A stretch of 64,000 nucleotides of DNA from JAFAMS01 sp963715815 (GCA_963715815.1 OY970278.1:1984001-2048000); one strand, 5' to 3'. Positions 16,659 through 26,518 are shown, numbered from the stretch's first letter. Notes: generated from the sequence alone by a model not told the origin. Made by a program: numbers and translations.

Positions 16659-19600
16659 TAAGGTGGACCCTCGATGACGTTCACTGCTCCGAAGATTCGC
16701 TCGAGCTCCCTGCGAACGCTCGCGCTTCCTGTAATTCCGCGTTCGACACGCCGCGATTCGGCTCCAACGTGCAATACTACGGGCACAGGTCCGGGGAACT
16801 CGGAGCACAGTGCGGCCAGCGCATCGACCTGTTCGCGGCGTCCAACCGAAAGGTGCCAACCCGGAGGTAAGGGCTCGCTGGCTGGACGCGTGAACGGTGT
16901 CACCGTCGAGACCTGTAGCGTCGCTTCGGGCGGCACATCCGTGGGCGCGGCGGTCCCGGGCCGTTCGCGGACGCGAACGCGGCCCGAAAGAACGACGATG
17001 TGGTCTTGCATGAACGGTGCCTGCAAATCGTCGTAGAGTTTCGGATAGACGACGCATTCGATGCTGCCGCTCATGTCCTCGAGGGTAGCGATCAACATCT
17101 GCGACTGTGCGCGCGTCAACGTTCGGCGCACGTGCGTAAGCAGCCCGGCGATCGTGACGACTTCTTCTTCGGGTCGCGTTTTTGCATCGCGAATGTTGAT
17201 CGCGCCGCTGCGCGCCAAAGCTTCTGCAATATCCGCGAGCGGATGCCCGGAGAGAAACACGCCTAGCGTGTCGCGCTCCCAGGCAAGCATCTCGAGCGTC
17301 GGCGGCGCCGCAAGATTGCGCAGCTTCGGCGCGATCTTCTGCGTCCCCGACGCTTCACCGAAGAGCGAGACCTGCCCGAGCTCGCGCTCGCGCGCATGGG
17401 CTGCCGCGAGATCGATGCCTATATCGATCGAATCGAGTTGCTGTGCACGGTTGCCCTCGAGCGAGTCGAGCGCTCCGGATTTGACTAACGCTTCGAAGAC
17501 GCGCCGGTTTGCGTGCTTGGGATCGACGCGGCTCGCGAATTCGAAGATGTCGGAGAACTTGCCGTCCGCGTCGCGCGCCTCCAAGATCGAGTGCACTGCG
17601 TTCTCGCCTACGCCTTTGATCGCCGCCAAGCCAAAGCGAATCTGTCCGGTGCCGTCATCTCGAATGGCAGTGAAGTCGACGAGCGACTCGTTGACGTCTG
17701 GCGGCAGCACTGTGATTCCGACTTTGCGCGCCTCGTCGATGTACTCTACGAGCTTGTCGGTCTTGTCTTTCACCGACGTCATCAATGCGGAAAGATACTG
17801 CAGCGGATAGTTTGCTTTAAGATATGCCGTTTGATACGCGATCCAACCGTACGCGACCGCGTGAGCCTTTGGAAAGCCGTATCCTGCGAACGGCTCGATA
17901 AAGCTGAATATCTCGCTTGCGACGCGCGGTTCGACGCCACACCGCTCGGCGCCGGCAAGAAATTTCTCGCGATAAATAGGGACTTGATCTTTGAGCTTCT
18001 TGCCCATGACCTTGCGGAGCTCGTCGGCCTCAGACATCGAGAAGCCCGCGATGTCCCGCGCGATCTGCATGATCGATTCTTGGTAGATCGCGATGCCGTA
18101 GGTGTCGCGCAGGATCGCCTCGAGCTTCGGGTGGACGTACGAGACCAGCTCGCGACCGTGCTTGCGCGCGATATACTTCGGGATCCATTCCATTGGCCCG
18201 GGCCGGTATAGTGCCACCAGTGCGACGACGTCGTCGAATGTATTAGGGCGCAGCTCGGTGACGACGCGTTTCATGCCTTCCGATTCCAACTGAAAGACGC
18301 CGATCGTTTCCGCGCGACTCAACATTTCAAACGTCTTGCGATCGTCGTCCGGAATCTTCTCGAGATCGAACTCGGGATTCGTCGTTCGCCGGATCTCGTC
18401 TGACGCGTTCTTCATCACCGTGAGATTGCGAAGTCCCAAAAAATCCATTTTGAGCAGGCCGATTTTTTCGACCCAGCCCATATCGTATTGCGTGTTGACG
18501 TCGCCTTCGCCGAGCTTGATGAGCGGCGCGTAGTCGATCAAGGGACCTTTCGAGATTACGACGCCGGCGGCGTGTGTAGAGGCGTGGCGCGCCATCCCTT
18601 CGATCGTCCGCGCAGTGTCGCACAGCTCGCGAATCTGCGCGTTCATGTCATAAAGCGAACGCAGCTCCGGAATCGATGCGAGCGCCTGTTCGATCGTCAG
18701 TCCGCCCGGTCCCGAAGGGATCAGCTTTGCGACACGGTCGACGTCTTGCAGCGGCACACCAAGCGCACGGCCGGCGTCGCGGACCGCGGCGCGCGCGGCC
18801 ATCGTTCCGAAGGTTACGATTTGCGCAACGCGTTCGGCGCCATACTTGTCGGTGACATAACGGATGACTTCATCGCGGCGGTCGACGCAAAAATCAGTGT
18901 CGATATCCGGCATCGAGATTCGATCGGGGTTCAGGAACCGTTCGAAGATCAGCTTAAACTTCAGCGGATCGAGGTTCGTAATCCGCAAGCAATACGACAC
19001 GACGGATCCAACCGCGGAACCGCGGCCCGGTCCCACCGGGATGTCGTGATCGCGCGCGTACTTGATGAAATCCCAGACTATCAAGAAGTATGAAGCATAG
19101 CCCATCTTCGTGATGACGGAGAGCTCGTACTCGAGCCGCTCGCGCAGTGCCGTATCGTTCGTAGCACGCTCCCCACCGTAGCGTTCGCGCAATCCCTCGT
19201 CGCATAGCTCTCGCAGATATTCGTCGGGCGTGCGCTCGAGGGGTAGCAAATCGCCACTGACCGCATCCGCGATCGCGATCGAGGTTGCGACCGCTGCATC
19301 GCGTCCAAGATTGAACAGTGACGGAGCCGGGGTCGCGCGCGGCGGCACGGGGTAGTCGGGAAGGTGGAAGACCTTCTCGGGAATCTTAATGTCGATGCGC
19401 TTGGCGATTGCGATCGTGTTGTCGCACGCCTCGGGGACGTCGGCGAAGAGCGCGCGCATCTCGCTTGCCGATTTGACGTAGTACTCCGGTGTAGAAAACT
19501 TGAGCCGGTTAGTATCCGCGACTTGCTTGCCGGTCCCGATGCAGAGAAGCACGTCGTGCGCGACAGCATCATTGCGCTCCAGGTAGTGGGAATCGTTCGT

Positions 19601-20206
19601 AGCGACGAGCGGAATGTTCAGCTCATGCGCGACCTTGATCAAGCCGGTGTTGATCGCGTCTTCTTCGGGCATCCCGTGACGCATGATCTCCATGTAGAAA
19701 CGGTCTCCGAAGATATCCAAATACGTTCGCGCGGCTCGCTTCGAGCCTTCATAGTCGTTTCGCAAGAGCGGCGCGGCGCATAAGCCGGACATACAACCGG
19801 AAAGAACGATCAAGCCGTCGTTGTGCTGCGCAAGCAGATCCAAATCGATGCGCGGCTTGTAATAGTAGCCTTCGAGAAAGCCCTTCGAGATCAGCGCGAC
19901 GAGGTTGCGATACCCGACGAGGTCGGCCGCAAGAAGTGTGACGTGAGCCTCATCTCGCACCGTCCGGTCGAAGCGACCTCGGGGCGCGATGTACGCCTCG
20001 CAGCCGACGATCGGGGTCAGTCCGACATCCTTGGCTGCGTAGTAAAATTCCATCGCGCCGAACATAACGCCGTGATCTGTGAGCGCGACCGCAGGCGCTC
20101 CGTCGTCGGCGGACCGGCGGCAAAGCGCATCGACGCGACATGCACCATCGAGTAAAGAGTACTCGCTGTGCACGTGCAGGTGGACGAAGGAGTTCAAACC
20201 GCTCAC
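16658..20206 (-). CDS. dnaE: DNA polymerase III alpha subunit
   Basis: The 1182-residue replicative polymerase contains a PHP domain at the N-terminus (FVHLHVHSEYSLLDGACR; residues ~1-210), the polymerase core with VGPGRGSAVGSVVSYCL and the catalytic aspartates in MPDIDTDFCVDRRDEVI, the fingers with FGTMAARAAVRDAGRALG, a helix-hairpin-helix region around IRFGLAAIKGVGENAV, and an OB fold near residue 1000-1090 (VTIAGLLTHVRRT). It starts with GTG at 20206; no strong Shine-Dalgarno is visible. It heads the minus-strand string dnaE-hisZGD-HAD-ftsQAZ and is divergent from the diguanylate cyclase gene. Confidence 0.95.
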   Translation of the reverse strand: MSGLNSFVHLHVHSEYSLLDGACRVDALCRRSADDGAPAVALTDHGVMFGAMEFYYAAKDVGLTPIVGCEAYIAPRGRFDRTVRDEAHVTLLAADLVGYRNLVALISKGFLEGYYYKPRIDLDLLAQHNDGLIVLSGCMSGLCAAPLLRNDYEGSKRAARTYLDIFGDRFYMEIMRHGMPEEDAINTGLIKVAHELNIPLVATNDSHYLERNDAVAHDVLLCIGTGKQVADTNRLKFSTPEYYVKSASEMRALFADVPEACDNTIAIAKRIDIKIPEKVFHLPDYPVPPRATPAPSLFNLGRDAAVATSIAIADAVSGDLLPLERTPDEYLRELCDEGLRERYGGERATNDTALRERLEYELSVITKMGYASYFLIVWDFIKYARDHDIPVGPGRGSAVGSVVSYCLRITNLDPLKFKLIFERFLNPDRISMPDIDTDFCVDRRDEVIRYVTDKYGAERVAQIVTFGTMAARAAVRDAGRALGVPLQDVDRVAKLIPSGPGGLTIEQALASIPELRSLYDMNAQIRELCDTARTIEGMARHASTHAAGVVISKGPLIDYAPLIKLGEGDVNTQYDMGWVEKIGLLKMDFLGLRNLTVMKNASDEIRRTTNPEFDLEKIPDDDRKTFEMLSRAETIGVFQLESEGMKRVVTELRPNTFDDVVALVALYRPGPMEWIPKYIARKHGRELVSYVHPKLEAILRDTYGIAIYQESIMQIARDIAGFSMSEADELRKVMGKKLKDQVPIYREKFLAGAERCGVEPRVASEIFSFIEPFAGYGFPKAHAVAYGWIAYQTAYLKANYPLQYLSALMTSVKDKTDKLVEYIDEARKVGITVLPPDVNESLVDFTAIRDDGTGQIRFGLAAIKGVGENAVHSILEARDADGKFSDIFEFASRVDPKHANRRVFEALVKSGALDSLEGNRAQQLDSIDIGIDLAAAHARERELGQVSLFGEASGTQKIAPKLRNLAAPPTLEMLAWERDTLGVFLSGHPLADIAEALARSGAINIRDAKTRPEEEVVTIAGLLTHVRRTLTRAQSQMLIATLEDMSGSIECVVYPKLYDDLQAPFMQDHIVVLSGRVRVRERPGTAAPTDVPPEATLQVSTVTPFTRPASEPLPPGWHLSVGRREQVDALAALCSEFPGPVPVVLHVGAESRRVERGITGSASVRRELERIFGAVNVIEGPP

Positions 20207-20263
20207 AAGGGTTCTTTCGCGGCATAGGACTGCCCTCGGAGGCCTCCGAAGCCGCTTGCTAGA

Positions 20264-21358
20264 TTGGCCGATCCTACTGTTCTTTCGCTCAATGAGTTAC
20301 GAGAGCGTGTTGAGGAGCTCGAGAGGCGCCTTTCCGAGGTTGAGTCGGAGCGCAACGAGCTTGCTGCTGAAAACGCGGAGCTTTTGGTTTTCCAGCAGGT
20401 TCTCTCGACGATCAATGCGAGCTTGGCGATCGATGACATTCTCTCGATTGTAATCCGCGGCGTGCGTGAAGCGCTACGCTTTCGCCGGATCATTTTGTTC
20501 GACATGGTCGAAGGCCGCGCACGCCGCCGTCTCGAGACCAACAACGAAGGCAACGTCGTCCCGTCACGCTCCGGAGATTTCCGCGAAAGCTCGTCGCTGC
20601 GCGGCGTCGTCCAGCGCTCGATTGACTATCATCTCGGCTCGTCCGGCGACGGCGAATCCCCGGTCGGGGGAACGAAAGGCGCGTACGCGCTCGTCCCGAT
20701 GATCAGCCGTGACATCGTTCGTGGCGTGTTGTACGTAGAAGGCCCTCCGACCGAGGGGATCACTGACATGCAAGTGCGGATGCTGATCGACTTCGGTTCG
20801 CAGGCCGCGATCGCTATCGAGAACGCGCAGTTGCTCGCCGAGACGCAGCAGCTTGCTATGACGGATTCCCTCACCGGACTCCTGAACCGCCGTGCACTCG
20901 AGGGGATGCTCGACCGCGAGCTGCTCAACGCCGAGCGCTACAACGCGCACTTGGCGTTCTTCATCTTCGACCTCGACGATCTCAAAACGATCAACGACAC
21001 CGGTGGCCATCCCGCCGGCGACACCGCTCTCAAAGCGCTCGCGGAAGTCCTCAGGGGTAGCGCGCGCAAGGGCGACATCGTAGCGCGCTACGCCGGCGAC
21101 GAGTTCGTTTTAGTCCTCACCAATACAAATCGTCCCGCCGCAGTCCGCGGCGTCGAGCGCGTATTCACGAATCTCGAGCGTCACAACGTCAAAGCCTCGG
21201 CGGGCGGCGCCATCTTCCCCAACGACGGGACCGACGGCAAAGCACTCTTCCGTTCGGCCGATGCGGCGCTGTACGTCTCGAAGCAGGCCGGTAAGAACCG
21301 CCACTTTTTCTTCGACGCCCTCACGCAAGCAGCGCAAGCCTCGCGTCAAAAGGGTTAG
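20264..21358 (+). CDS. GAF-GGDEF diguanylate cyclase
   Basis: The 364-residue protein begins with a coiled coil (residues ~8-45, heptad-like Leu/Glu), followed by a GAF sensory domain (~50-195) and a GGDEF domain (~205-355) that makes c-di-GMP from GTP. The signature is A277-G-D-E-F (RYAGDEF), a variant found in active cyclases. The substrate-binding DLDDLKTINDTGGHPAGD segment is intact. No RxxD inhibitory site is obvious before the signature. The start is a TTG with no well-placed Shine-Dalgarno, so it is somewhat uncertain. The neighbouring convergent gene encodes a PilZ c-di-GMP receptor. Confidence 0.9.
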   Translation: MADPTVLSLNELRERVEELERRLSEVESERNELAAENAELLVFQQVLSTINASLAIDDILSIVIRGVREALRFRRIILFDMVEGRARRRLETNNEGNVVPSRSGDFRESSSLRGVVQRSIDYHLGSSGDGESPVGGTKGAYALVPMISRDIVRGVLYVEGPPTEGITDMQVRMLIDFGSQAAIAIENAQLLAETQQLAMTDSLTGLLNRRALEGMLDRELLNAERYNAHLAFFIFDLDDLKTINDTGGHPAGDTALKALAEVLRGSARKGDIVARYAGDEFVLVLTNTNRPAAVRGVERVFTNLERHNVKASAGGAIFPNDGTDGKALFRSADAALYVSKQAGKNRHFFFDALTQAAQASRQKG

Positions 21359-21368
21359 CTAACCAGCC

Positions 21369-22046
21369 CTAGTCGACGTCGATGAGTTTGGTGTGTCCAT
21401 CGTCGGTGCTTACGAGCACGTTCGTCATGTGGTCGACGACGGTTTGTAGCGTCCGATCGGTGCAGCGGCTGCGCACACGCAGCCAGACGTACGGCGAACC
21501 TTGCCGCATCGTGTACTTCACAAAGTTATATTCGATCAGCGGCAGCTTGCCGTCTGAGTACGGATCGATACGACCCTTGGCCAGCAGCGATTCGGCGATC
21601 TTGTCTTGCGTTTGCTGCGTGATCAGCGAGTCACGCTGGGCAGCCGAAAGTGTCGCACCCTCGGAGAAATCGGAATTGTTCTCGACCGTCCACAACATGA
21701 GACGGTCCCAGTCGTCGTCGGCGATCGATTTCAGTTTCAGCCCGTAGCGAAAATGATCGACGCCCTTCACTTTGACGACGTCGCTCCAACGCACGGTCCC
21801 GATTACCGTAAACGGCTTCGCCTGAATAACGGCGCCGAGCATGAGCTCGGCGGAAAGATCCCTGACCGGCTGCTGTAAGAGAATGCAGAGGCCGCCTCCG
21901 CTGATATCCAGTCCGACCAGTGGCACGCGTTCGCCGGGGGTAGCATAATAGACACCCTGAAACGGCTTTGTCCGGCGGAAAAACTTTCGCCGGTTCGGAG
22001 TGGACGGCTGCTGCGGCGTCGTGGTCGCCGAGGTCGTCTTGGCCAC
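21369..22046 (-). CDS. PilZ-domain protein with a C-terminal domain of unknown type (paralogue A)
   Basis: The 225-residue protein carries a PilZ c-di-GMP-binding domain at residues ~18-115 with RxxxR (R20-R24) and the D47-I-S-G-G-G motif. A second region of about 100 residues follows, containing LPLIEYNFVKYTMRQG and a strand-rich end. The gene at 37.7 kb has the same two-part layout and similar C-terminal pattern, so I call them paralogues A and B. It is convergent with the GGDEF gene, ten bases away. Output function is unknown; PilZ proteins commonly control motility, secretion or polysaccharide synthesis. Confidence 0.82.
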   Translation of the reverse strand: MAKTTSATTTPQQPSTPNRRKFFRRTKPFQGVYYATPGERVPLVGLDISGGGLCILLQQPVRDLSAELMLGAVIQAKPFTVIGTVRWSDVVKVKGVDHFRYGLKLKSIADDDWDRLMLWTVENNSDFSEGATLSAAQRDSLITQQTQDKIAESLLAKGRIDPYSDGKLPLIEYNFVKYTMRQGSPYVWLRVRSRCTDRTLQTVVDHMTNVLVSTDDGHTKLIDVD

Positions 22047-22208
22047 CGTCGCTATTTAAGCGCAGGCCGCGGCGTATGCCTGCACCCTTGGCCGGTAGAC
22101 CCCCCATTTTACGAAAACTTACGGGGGAAGGGCAGTCGGGAAAGGGGAAACGGCGGGGCGGCCCTTCCGAGCTCCCTAAGAGCCGGTCGCCATACGGAGG
22201 GACAACTT
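22047..22208 (+). promoter_or_regulatory. structured leader upstream of the desaturase gene
   Basis: The 162 bases before the desaturase start are GC-rich and can fold. CCCCC...GGGGG flanks an AT-rich loop near 22106-22132. An eight-base stem GGAAGGGC/GCCCTTCC spans roughly 22131-22168. TCCCT at 22173-22177 can pair with AGGGA at 22198-22202, which contains the Shine-Dalgarno. The last pairing would hide the ribosome-binding site. The foldings are my reading; no known riboswitch family was recognised. Confidence 0.4.
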
Positions 22209-23078
22209 TTGCGTCTCCAGCGCCATCAAGCTACAGGCATCGGCCTGCTCCTCATTCACATCGTCGCCCTCGCGGCGTTTTTACCGATGTTCTTCAGCTG
22301 GTCGGCTTTGCTGGTCGCCTTCATCTTATACAACATTACAGCACTGGGGATCACCCTCTGTTATCATCGCACGCTCACGCATCGTGGGCTACGTTTAAAC
22401 ACAGCGGCTGAATACGTCGGCGTGATTTTCGGCGCACTCGCGCTGCAAGGCGGCCCGATCGAATGGGTCTCGACGCATCGCAAGCATCATGCGTTCTCGG
22501 ATGGTGAGGACGATCCACACACGATGGCCCGCGGTTTTCTATGGGCGCATTGCTCCTGGCTCTTCCGTCAAAATGCAAAGATGTGCTCCGAGGCCGACGT
22601 GCGCCACTTCGCGCCGGACATTGTCGACGTTCCGTTTTATCGTTGGGTCGATAACAACACGCTGTGGCTGCAAATTGCCCTCGGCATTGGTCTGTTGATC
22701 GCCGGCGGCTGGTCGTGGGTGATCTGGGGAATCTTTGCGCGCCTGGTCGTTTGTTACCACATTACGTGGATGATCAACAGCGTTGCGCACATGATCGGCT
22801 ACCGCTCGTTCAAGACGACCGATCTTTCAACCAACTGCTGGTGGCTCGCGCTCCTGTCGTGGGGCGAAGGCTGGCACAACAATCACCACGCCTTCCCGTT
22901 TTCTGCGCGTTTTGGACTACGCTGGTTCGAGTTCGATCCGACGTGGCTGATGCTGCGCGTCCTGCGGCTCGTTCACTTAGCCCACGAGATCAAGATCCCG
23001 ACGCGTGAAATGCTCGAGCGACTTCGCAATCCGGCAACACCACAGCGAACCAGCAGCGCCGCAAAAGTCTCGGTATAG
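22209..23078 (+). CDS. membrane fatty-acid (acyl-CoA/acyl-lipid) desaturase
   Basis: The 289-residue di-iron membrane desaturase has the three histidine boxes HRTLTH, HRKHH and HNNHH, spaced as in delta-9 desaturases (stearoyl-CoA desaturase/DesC type). Hydrophobic helix pairs lie before box 1 and between boxes 2 and 3. It introduces a double bond in acyl chains using O2 and reducing power. The TTG start at 22209 is chosen because GGAGGG lies seven bases upstream. The leader may be regulatory. Confidence 0.92.
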   Translation: MRLQRHQATGIGLLLIHIVALAAFLPMFFSWSALLVAFILYNITALGITLCYHRTLTHRGLRLNTAAEYVGVIFGALALQGGPIEWVSTHRKHHAFSDGEDDPHTMARGFLWAHCSWLFRQNAKMCSEADVRHFAPDIVDVPFYRWVDNNTLWLQIALGIGLLIAGGWSWVIWGIFARLVVCYHITWMINSVAHMIGYRSFKTTDLSTNCWWLALLSWGEGWHNNHHAFPFSARFGLRWFEFDPTWLMLRVLRLVHLAHEIKIPTREMLERLRNPATPQRTSSAAKVSV

Positions 23079-23081
23079 CGC

Positions 23082-24266
23082 TCAGCGGCGATACTGCGCC
23101 AAAAGCTCGCGCACGCGGACGTGCGGCAATCCATAGAGCACCCAGCCGTCGGCGCCTACCATAGTTCGCGCACTCCAGAGCGCATCGTAAAGGGCTGATT
23201 CGGCCGCGTCGCTGGTTGCCGTATAGAGGGCATTGATGTGACTCTCGTCCTCATCGATGGTTACGTTCCTTTTCCCGGGATCGCGCGGCGTCAGATTCGT
23301 GGTGCTGAACCCTAAGACGAAATCGCCGCTGGAAATCAACGACGTCCATCCGGCTTTTCCCAAACCGAACGCTACACGTTGGATCATCGCATGCAGGATG
23401 TGTGAATCGATCGGCGCGTCGGTCGCTACGACTACGTTGATGCTTCCACCGACGATGCGGCCGTGACCGGCGAGATAACCGACCCGGCGCCGAAAGTTAG
23501 GAACTATCGGCAACAATTCGTGGCGCATTGCCATGCCGATTGGCACTCCGGCGACGGTCAGCCGTTCGCGTGCGCCGCCGTTGAGATTCAGCAAAACCCC
23601 TACCGTGTAACCACCCAAACTCACAGGCAGCACGCGTGATGATGAACCGATCCCGCCCTTGAATGAAAAGCCATGCATGCCGGTACCGGCGCCGACATTG
23701 CCGCGCGCGAACTGACCGCTCTTTGCGGCATTGAGTAACCGAGGAATCTCCGAAGCCAGAACGTGACGCCCCTGATCGTCATTCATTCCTTGATCGTCGC
23801 ATTCACCGACGACCGGAAGCGGGACGTCTTCGGTGATACCGATGTCCGGGTGCTGCTCGATCATCCAGCTCTCGACGCCGTCTGCAACACGCGGAACGTT
23901 CATCGTTCCGGTCAGCAATATCGGATGTTCGATGAAACCCGATTCCTCGATCCAATGAGTACCCATAAACTCGCCGTTACCGTTGAGCGCGTAGAATGCG
24001 GCAGCACAACGCTTGCTCCACGGATCGCCGTTTTGCAAGATCGCTGATGCGCCGGTACGTACGGGACCAATTCCGGGCCGAAGCCGTCCGTTTCCGGATA
24101 TCTTCGTAAGATGCGCGACGCGCACGCCGCCGACGTCCGTGATGCCGTCGAACGCGCCGCTGGGAAACGTTCCGGAATGCAACGCTGAGGGCTTCGCATC
24201 TGCGGAAACCAGGGTGGGGGCAAGCGCCCAGCCGGCGGTGAGGGAAAGGGCCGTGCGACGTCTCAA
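23082..24266 (-). CDS. P1-family (S58, DmpA-like) aminopeptidase/esterase
   Basis: The 394-residue protein belongs to the DmpA/OAT-type N-terminal-nucleophile hydrolases. The family start GITDVGGVRVAHLT is present after a probable signal peptide (MRRRTALSLTAGWALAPTLVSADA, with Arg-Arg-Arg as in Tat-like signals). The autocatalytic cleavage region is GGIGSSSRVLP, where a Gly-Ser bond is cut to free the serine nucleophile. Members remove N-terminal residues from peptides, including D- or beta-amino acids. It is likely exported. It is convergent with the desaturase gene, with three bases between the stops. Confidence 0.87.
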   Translation of the reverse strand: MRRRTALSLTAGWALAPTLVSADAKPSALHSGTFPSGAFDGITDVGGVRVAHLTKISGNGRLRPGIGPVRTGASAILQNGDPWSKRCAAAFYALNGNGEFMGTHWIEESGFIEHPILLTGTMNVPRVADGVESWMIEQHPDIGITEDVPLPVVGECDDQGMNDDQGRHVLASEIPRLLNAAKSGQFARGNVGAGTGMHGFSFKGGIGSSSRVLPVSLGGYTVGVLLNLNGGARERLTVAGVPIGMAMRHELLPIVPNFRRRVGYLAGHGRIVGGSINVVVATDAPIDSHILHAMIQRVAFGLGKAGWTSLISSGDFVLGFSTTNLTPRDPGKRNVTIDEDESHINALYTATSDAAESALYDALWSARTMVGADGWVLYGLPHVRVRELLAQYRR

Positions 24267-24426
24267 AAGTGAACTCCCAGCTGCGACAATCGTCGGTTAG
24301 GCGCCTAGAGGTGCGTACTGCGCGAGAGGGTTGCACCACTGGAGCCCGCTAAGGTTCTAAAGACCTTTCTGACGGGAACGACAATTTCCGTGACCTTTCC
24401 TCTCTCGAAGAAGGAGTGACCATCCC

Positions 24427-26040
24427 ATGATCCTGACCGTGCACGACGTTGCGGGAGCGGTCGATGTAGATCTCGCTGCTATCGGGATCAAGCCGGACGG
24501 ACGCGTCTTTCGCAATCTTTCAGTTGCCGAGCTGTACGAACACGCGTTGCGCCGCGACGAAGGCGCGCTCGGTGCGAACGGACAGCTGATCGTCGATACC
24601 GGCAAACACACCGGCCGTTCTCCGAAGGACAAGTTCTTCGTCAAAGAACCTTCGAGCGAGAAATACATCGATTGGGGCACGACCAACAAACCGATCGACG
24701 AATCCAAATTTGATGCACTGATGTCGCGCGTGGCCGAATATCTGAGCCGGCGCGATCTTTATGTTCTGGATTGCAACGTCGGCGCCGATCCGCGCTACAA
24801 GCTGAATGTGCGTGTCGTGACCGAGCTCGCGTGGCAAAATCTCTTCGCCCGGGATTTATTCATCGTTCCCGAAAACATGCCGGCCGATTTCAAACCGGAC
24901 TTCACGGTCGTTGACGCGGCGCTTTTTGACGCCGATCCGGCGCGGGACGGCACGAATTCGTCAACGTTCATTCTCGTCAACTTTGCCAAGAAGATCGTCT
25001 TGATCGGCGGCACTCGCTATGCAGGCGAGATCAAGAAGTCGGTCTTCACGATCATGAACTACCTCTTGCCGCTCAAGAACGTGCTCAGCATGCACGCCTC
25101 GGCGAACGTCGGCCCCACGGGCGACGTCGCGATTTTCTTCGGTCTTTCGGGCACCGGCAAGACGACGCTTTCAGCCGATTCGCGCCGGCCGCTGATCGGT
25201 GACGACGAGCACGGCTGGTCGCTCGATGACGGCGTCTTCAACTTCGAAGGCGGGTGCTATGCGAAAGTCATTCGTCTCTCGCAAAGCGCCGAACCCGAGA
25301 TTTGGGCTGCTTCGCACCGCTTCGGCACCGTGCTCGAGAACGTCGTCTTCGATGAAACGACGCGCGAGCTCGAGCTCGATGCGCAATCGAAGACCGAGAA
25401 TACACGCTCCGCGTACCCACTCGAATATATTCCGAACGTTCACCCGGGCTCACGCGCCGGCCATGCGCGCGCGATCGTGATGCTGACCGCCGATGCCTTC
25501 GGCGTGCTACCACCGATCTCGAAGATGACGCCCGAGCAGGCAATGTATCACTTCCTCTCCGGCTATACGGCGAAAGTCGCCGGCACTGAACGCGGCGTCA
25601 ATGAGCCCGAAGCGACGTTCTCGACATGTTTCGGCGCGCCGTTCATGGTGCATCCGCCGACGACGTACGCAAAGATGCTCGGAGAGCGCATTCAGAAGTT
25701 CAACGTGAGCTGCTGGCTCGTCAACACCGGCTGGACCGGCGGTCCCTACGGTGTCGGCTCACGCATGAAGATCGAATACACGCGCGCGATGGTCAACGCT
25801 GCAATCGAAGGCGCGCTCGATGCCGGAATCACGTTCAAAGCCGAGCCGTTCTTCGGCTTGCAGATTCCATCGAGCGTCCCGGGTGTTCCGAGCGAAGTGC
25901 TCGATCCGCGTGCTGCGTGGTCCGACAAAGCCGCCTACGACGCGCAAGCGAAAAAGCTCGCCAAGCTCTTCGCCGACAACTTCACGAAATACGCCGCGCA
26001 GGCCGGGGACGCGGTCAACGCGATCGCGATCAAGCCTTAA
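24427..26040 (+). CDS. pckA: phosphoenolpyruvate carboxykinase (ATP)
   Basis: The 537-residue gluconeogenic enzyme converts oxaloacetate and ATP to PEP, CO2 and ADP. It shows the kinase P-loop GLSGTGKTTLSAD, the metal site LIGDDEHGWSLDDGV, and the substrate-binding HTGRSPKDKFFV. Length is typical of the ATP-dependent type. The ATG has AAGGAG ten bases upstream. The 160 bases before the start hold no clear promoter that I could identify. It overlaps yjbQ convergently by four bases. Confidence 0.97.
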   Translation: MILTVHDVAGAVDVDLAAIGIKPDGRVFRNLSVAELYEHALRRDEGALGANGQLIVDTGKHTGRSPKDKFFVKEPSSEKYIDWGTTNKPIDESKFDALMSRVAEYLSRRDLYVLDCNVGADPRYKLNVRVVTELAWQNLFARDLFIVPENMPADFKPDFTVVDAALFDADPARDGTNSSTFILVNFAKKIVLIGGTRYAGEIKKSVFTIMNYLLPLKNVLSMHASANVGPTGDVAIFFGLSGTGKTTLSADSRRPLIGDDEHGWSLDDGVFNFEGGCYAKVIRLSQSAEPEIWAASHRFGTVLENVVFDETTRELELDAQSKTENTRSAYPLEYIPNVHPGSRAGHARAIVMLTADAFGVLPPISKMTPEQAMYHFLSGYTAKVAGTERGVNEPEATFSTCFGAPFMVHPPTTYAKMLGERIQKFNVSCWLVNTGWTGGPYGVGSRMKIEYTRAMVNAAIEGALDAGITFKAEPFFGLQIPSSVPGVPSEVLDPRAAWSDKAAYDAQAKKLAKLFADNFTKYAAQAGDAVNAIAIKP

Positions 26041-26459
26041 GGAGAGCTTAAGCCGAGCGCTTTTAAAAGTATGCGCTTCGGACGTTGCCCGTCGAATTCT
26101 CCGTAGTGCACCCGTTCCCACGGGCCAAAATCGAGCTTGCCGCCCGTCACGGGGACGACGACTTGATGTCCGAGGATCATCCGTTTGAGATGTGCGTCGG
26201 CATTGTCTTCACCGGTTTCGTGATGCTTGTAATCCGGTTTGCGCGGCGCGAGCTCTTCGAGCCATGTTGCGATGTCCTTCCACAAACCGGCTTCATGATC
26301 GTTGACAAAAATGCTGGCCGTAATGTGCATCGCAGTGACCAAAATCATCCCGTCCTGTAATTTCGATTTTACGCAAAAACGCTGGACTTCATCGGTAATG
26401 TCGATGATCTCGTAGCGCTTGGCGGTGTTCAACGTGAGATACTCGGTGTACGCGATCAT
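26037..26459 (-). CDS. YjbQ/UPF0047 family protein
   Basis: The 140-residue protein of the YjbQ (UPF0047) family has the conserved NADAHLKRMILGHQVVVPV stretch with metal-binding histidines, GPWERVHYGEFDG near the C-terminus, and HITASIFVNDHE. E. coli YjbQ can form thiamine phosphate as a secondary activity. The true role of the family is not settled. It is encoded alone. Confidence 0.9.
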   Translation of the reverse strand: MIAYTEYLTLNTAKRYEIIDITDEVQRFCVKSKLQDGMILVTAMHITASIFVNDHEAGLWKDIATWLEELAPRKPDYKHHETGEDNADAHLKRMILGHQVVVPVTGGKLDFGPWERVHYGEFDGQRPKRILLKALGLSSP

Positions 26460-26518
26460 GCGCGTGTTTTGCGAGAAGACGCTGAGGGCCCCTCGCGCCT
26501 CGAGGCGAACACGCCGAA

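Noticed and set aside
15459..17057. HisZ with a long N-terminal extension of about 130 residues
   Set aside because: The extra part is inside dnaE in another frame, Arg-rich and unlike HisZ. ATG 16658 overlapping the dnaE stop is clearly the start.
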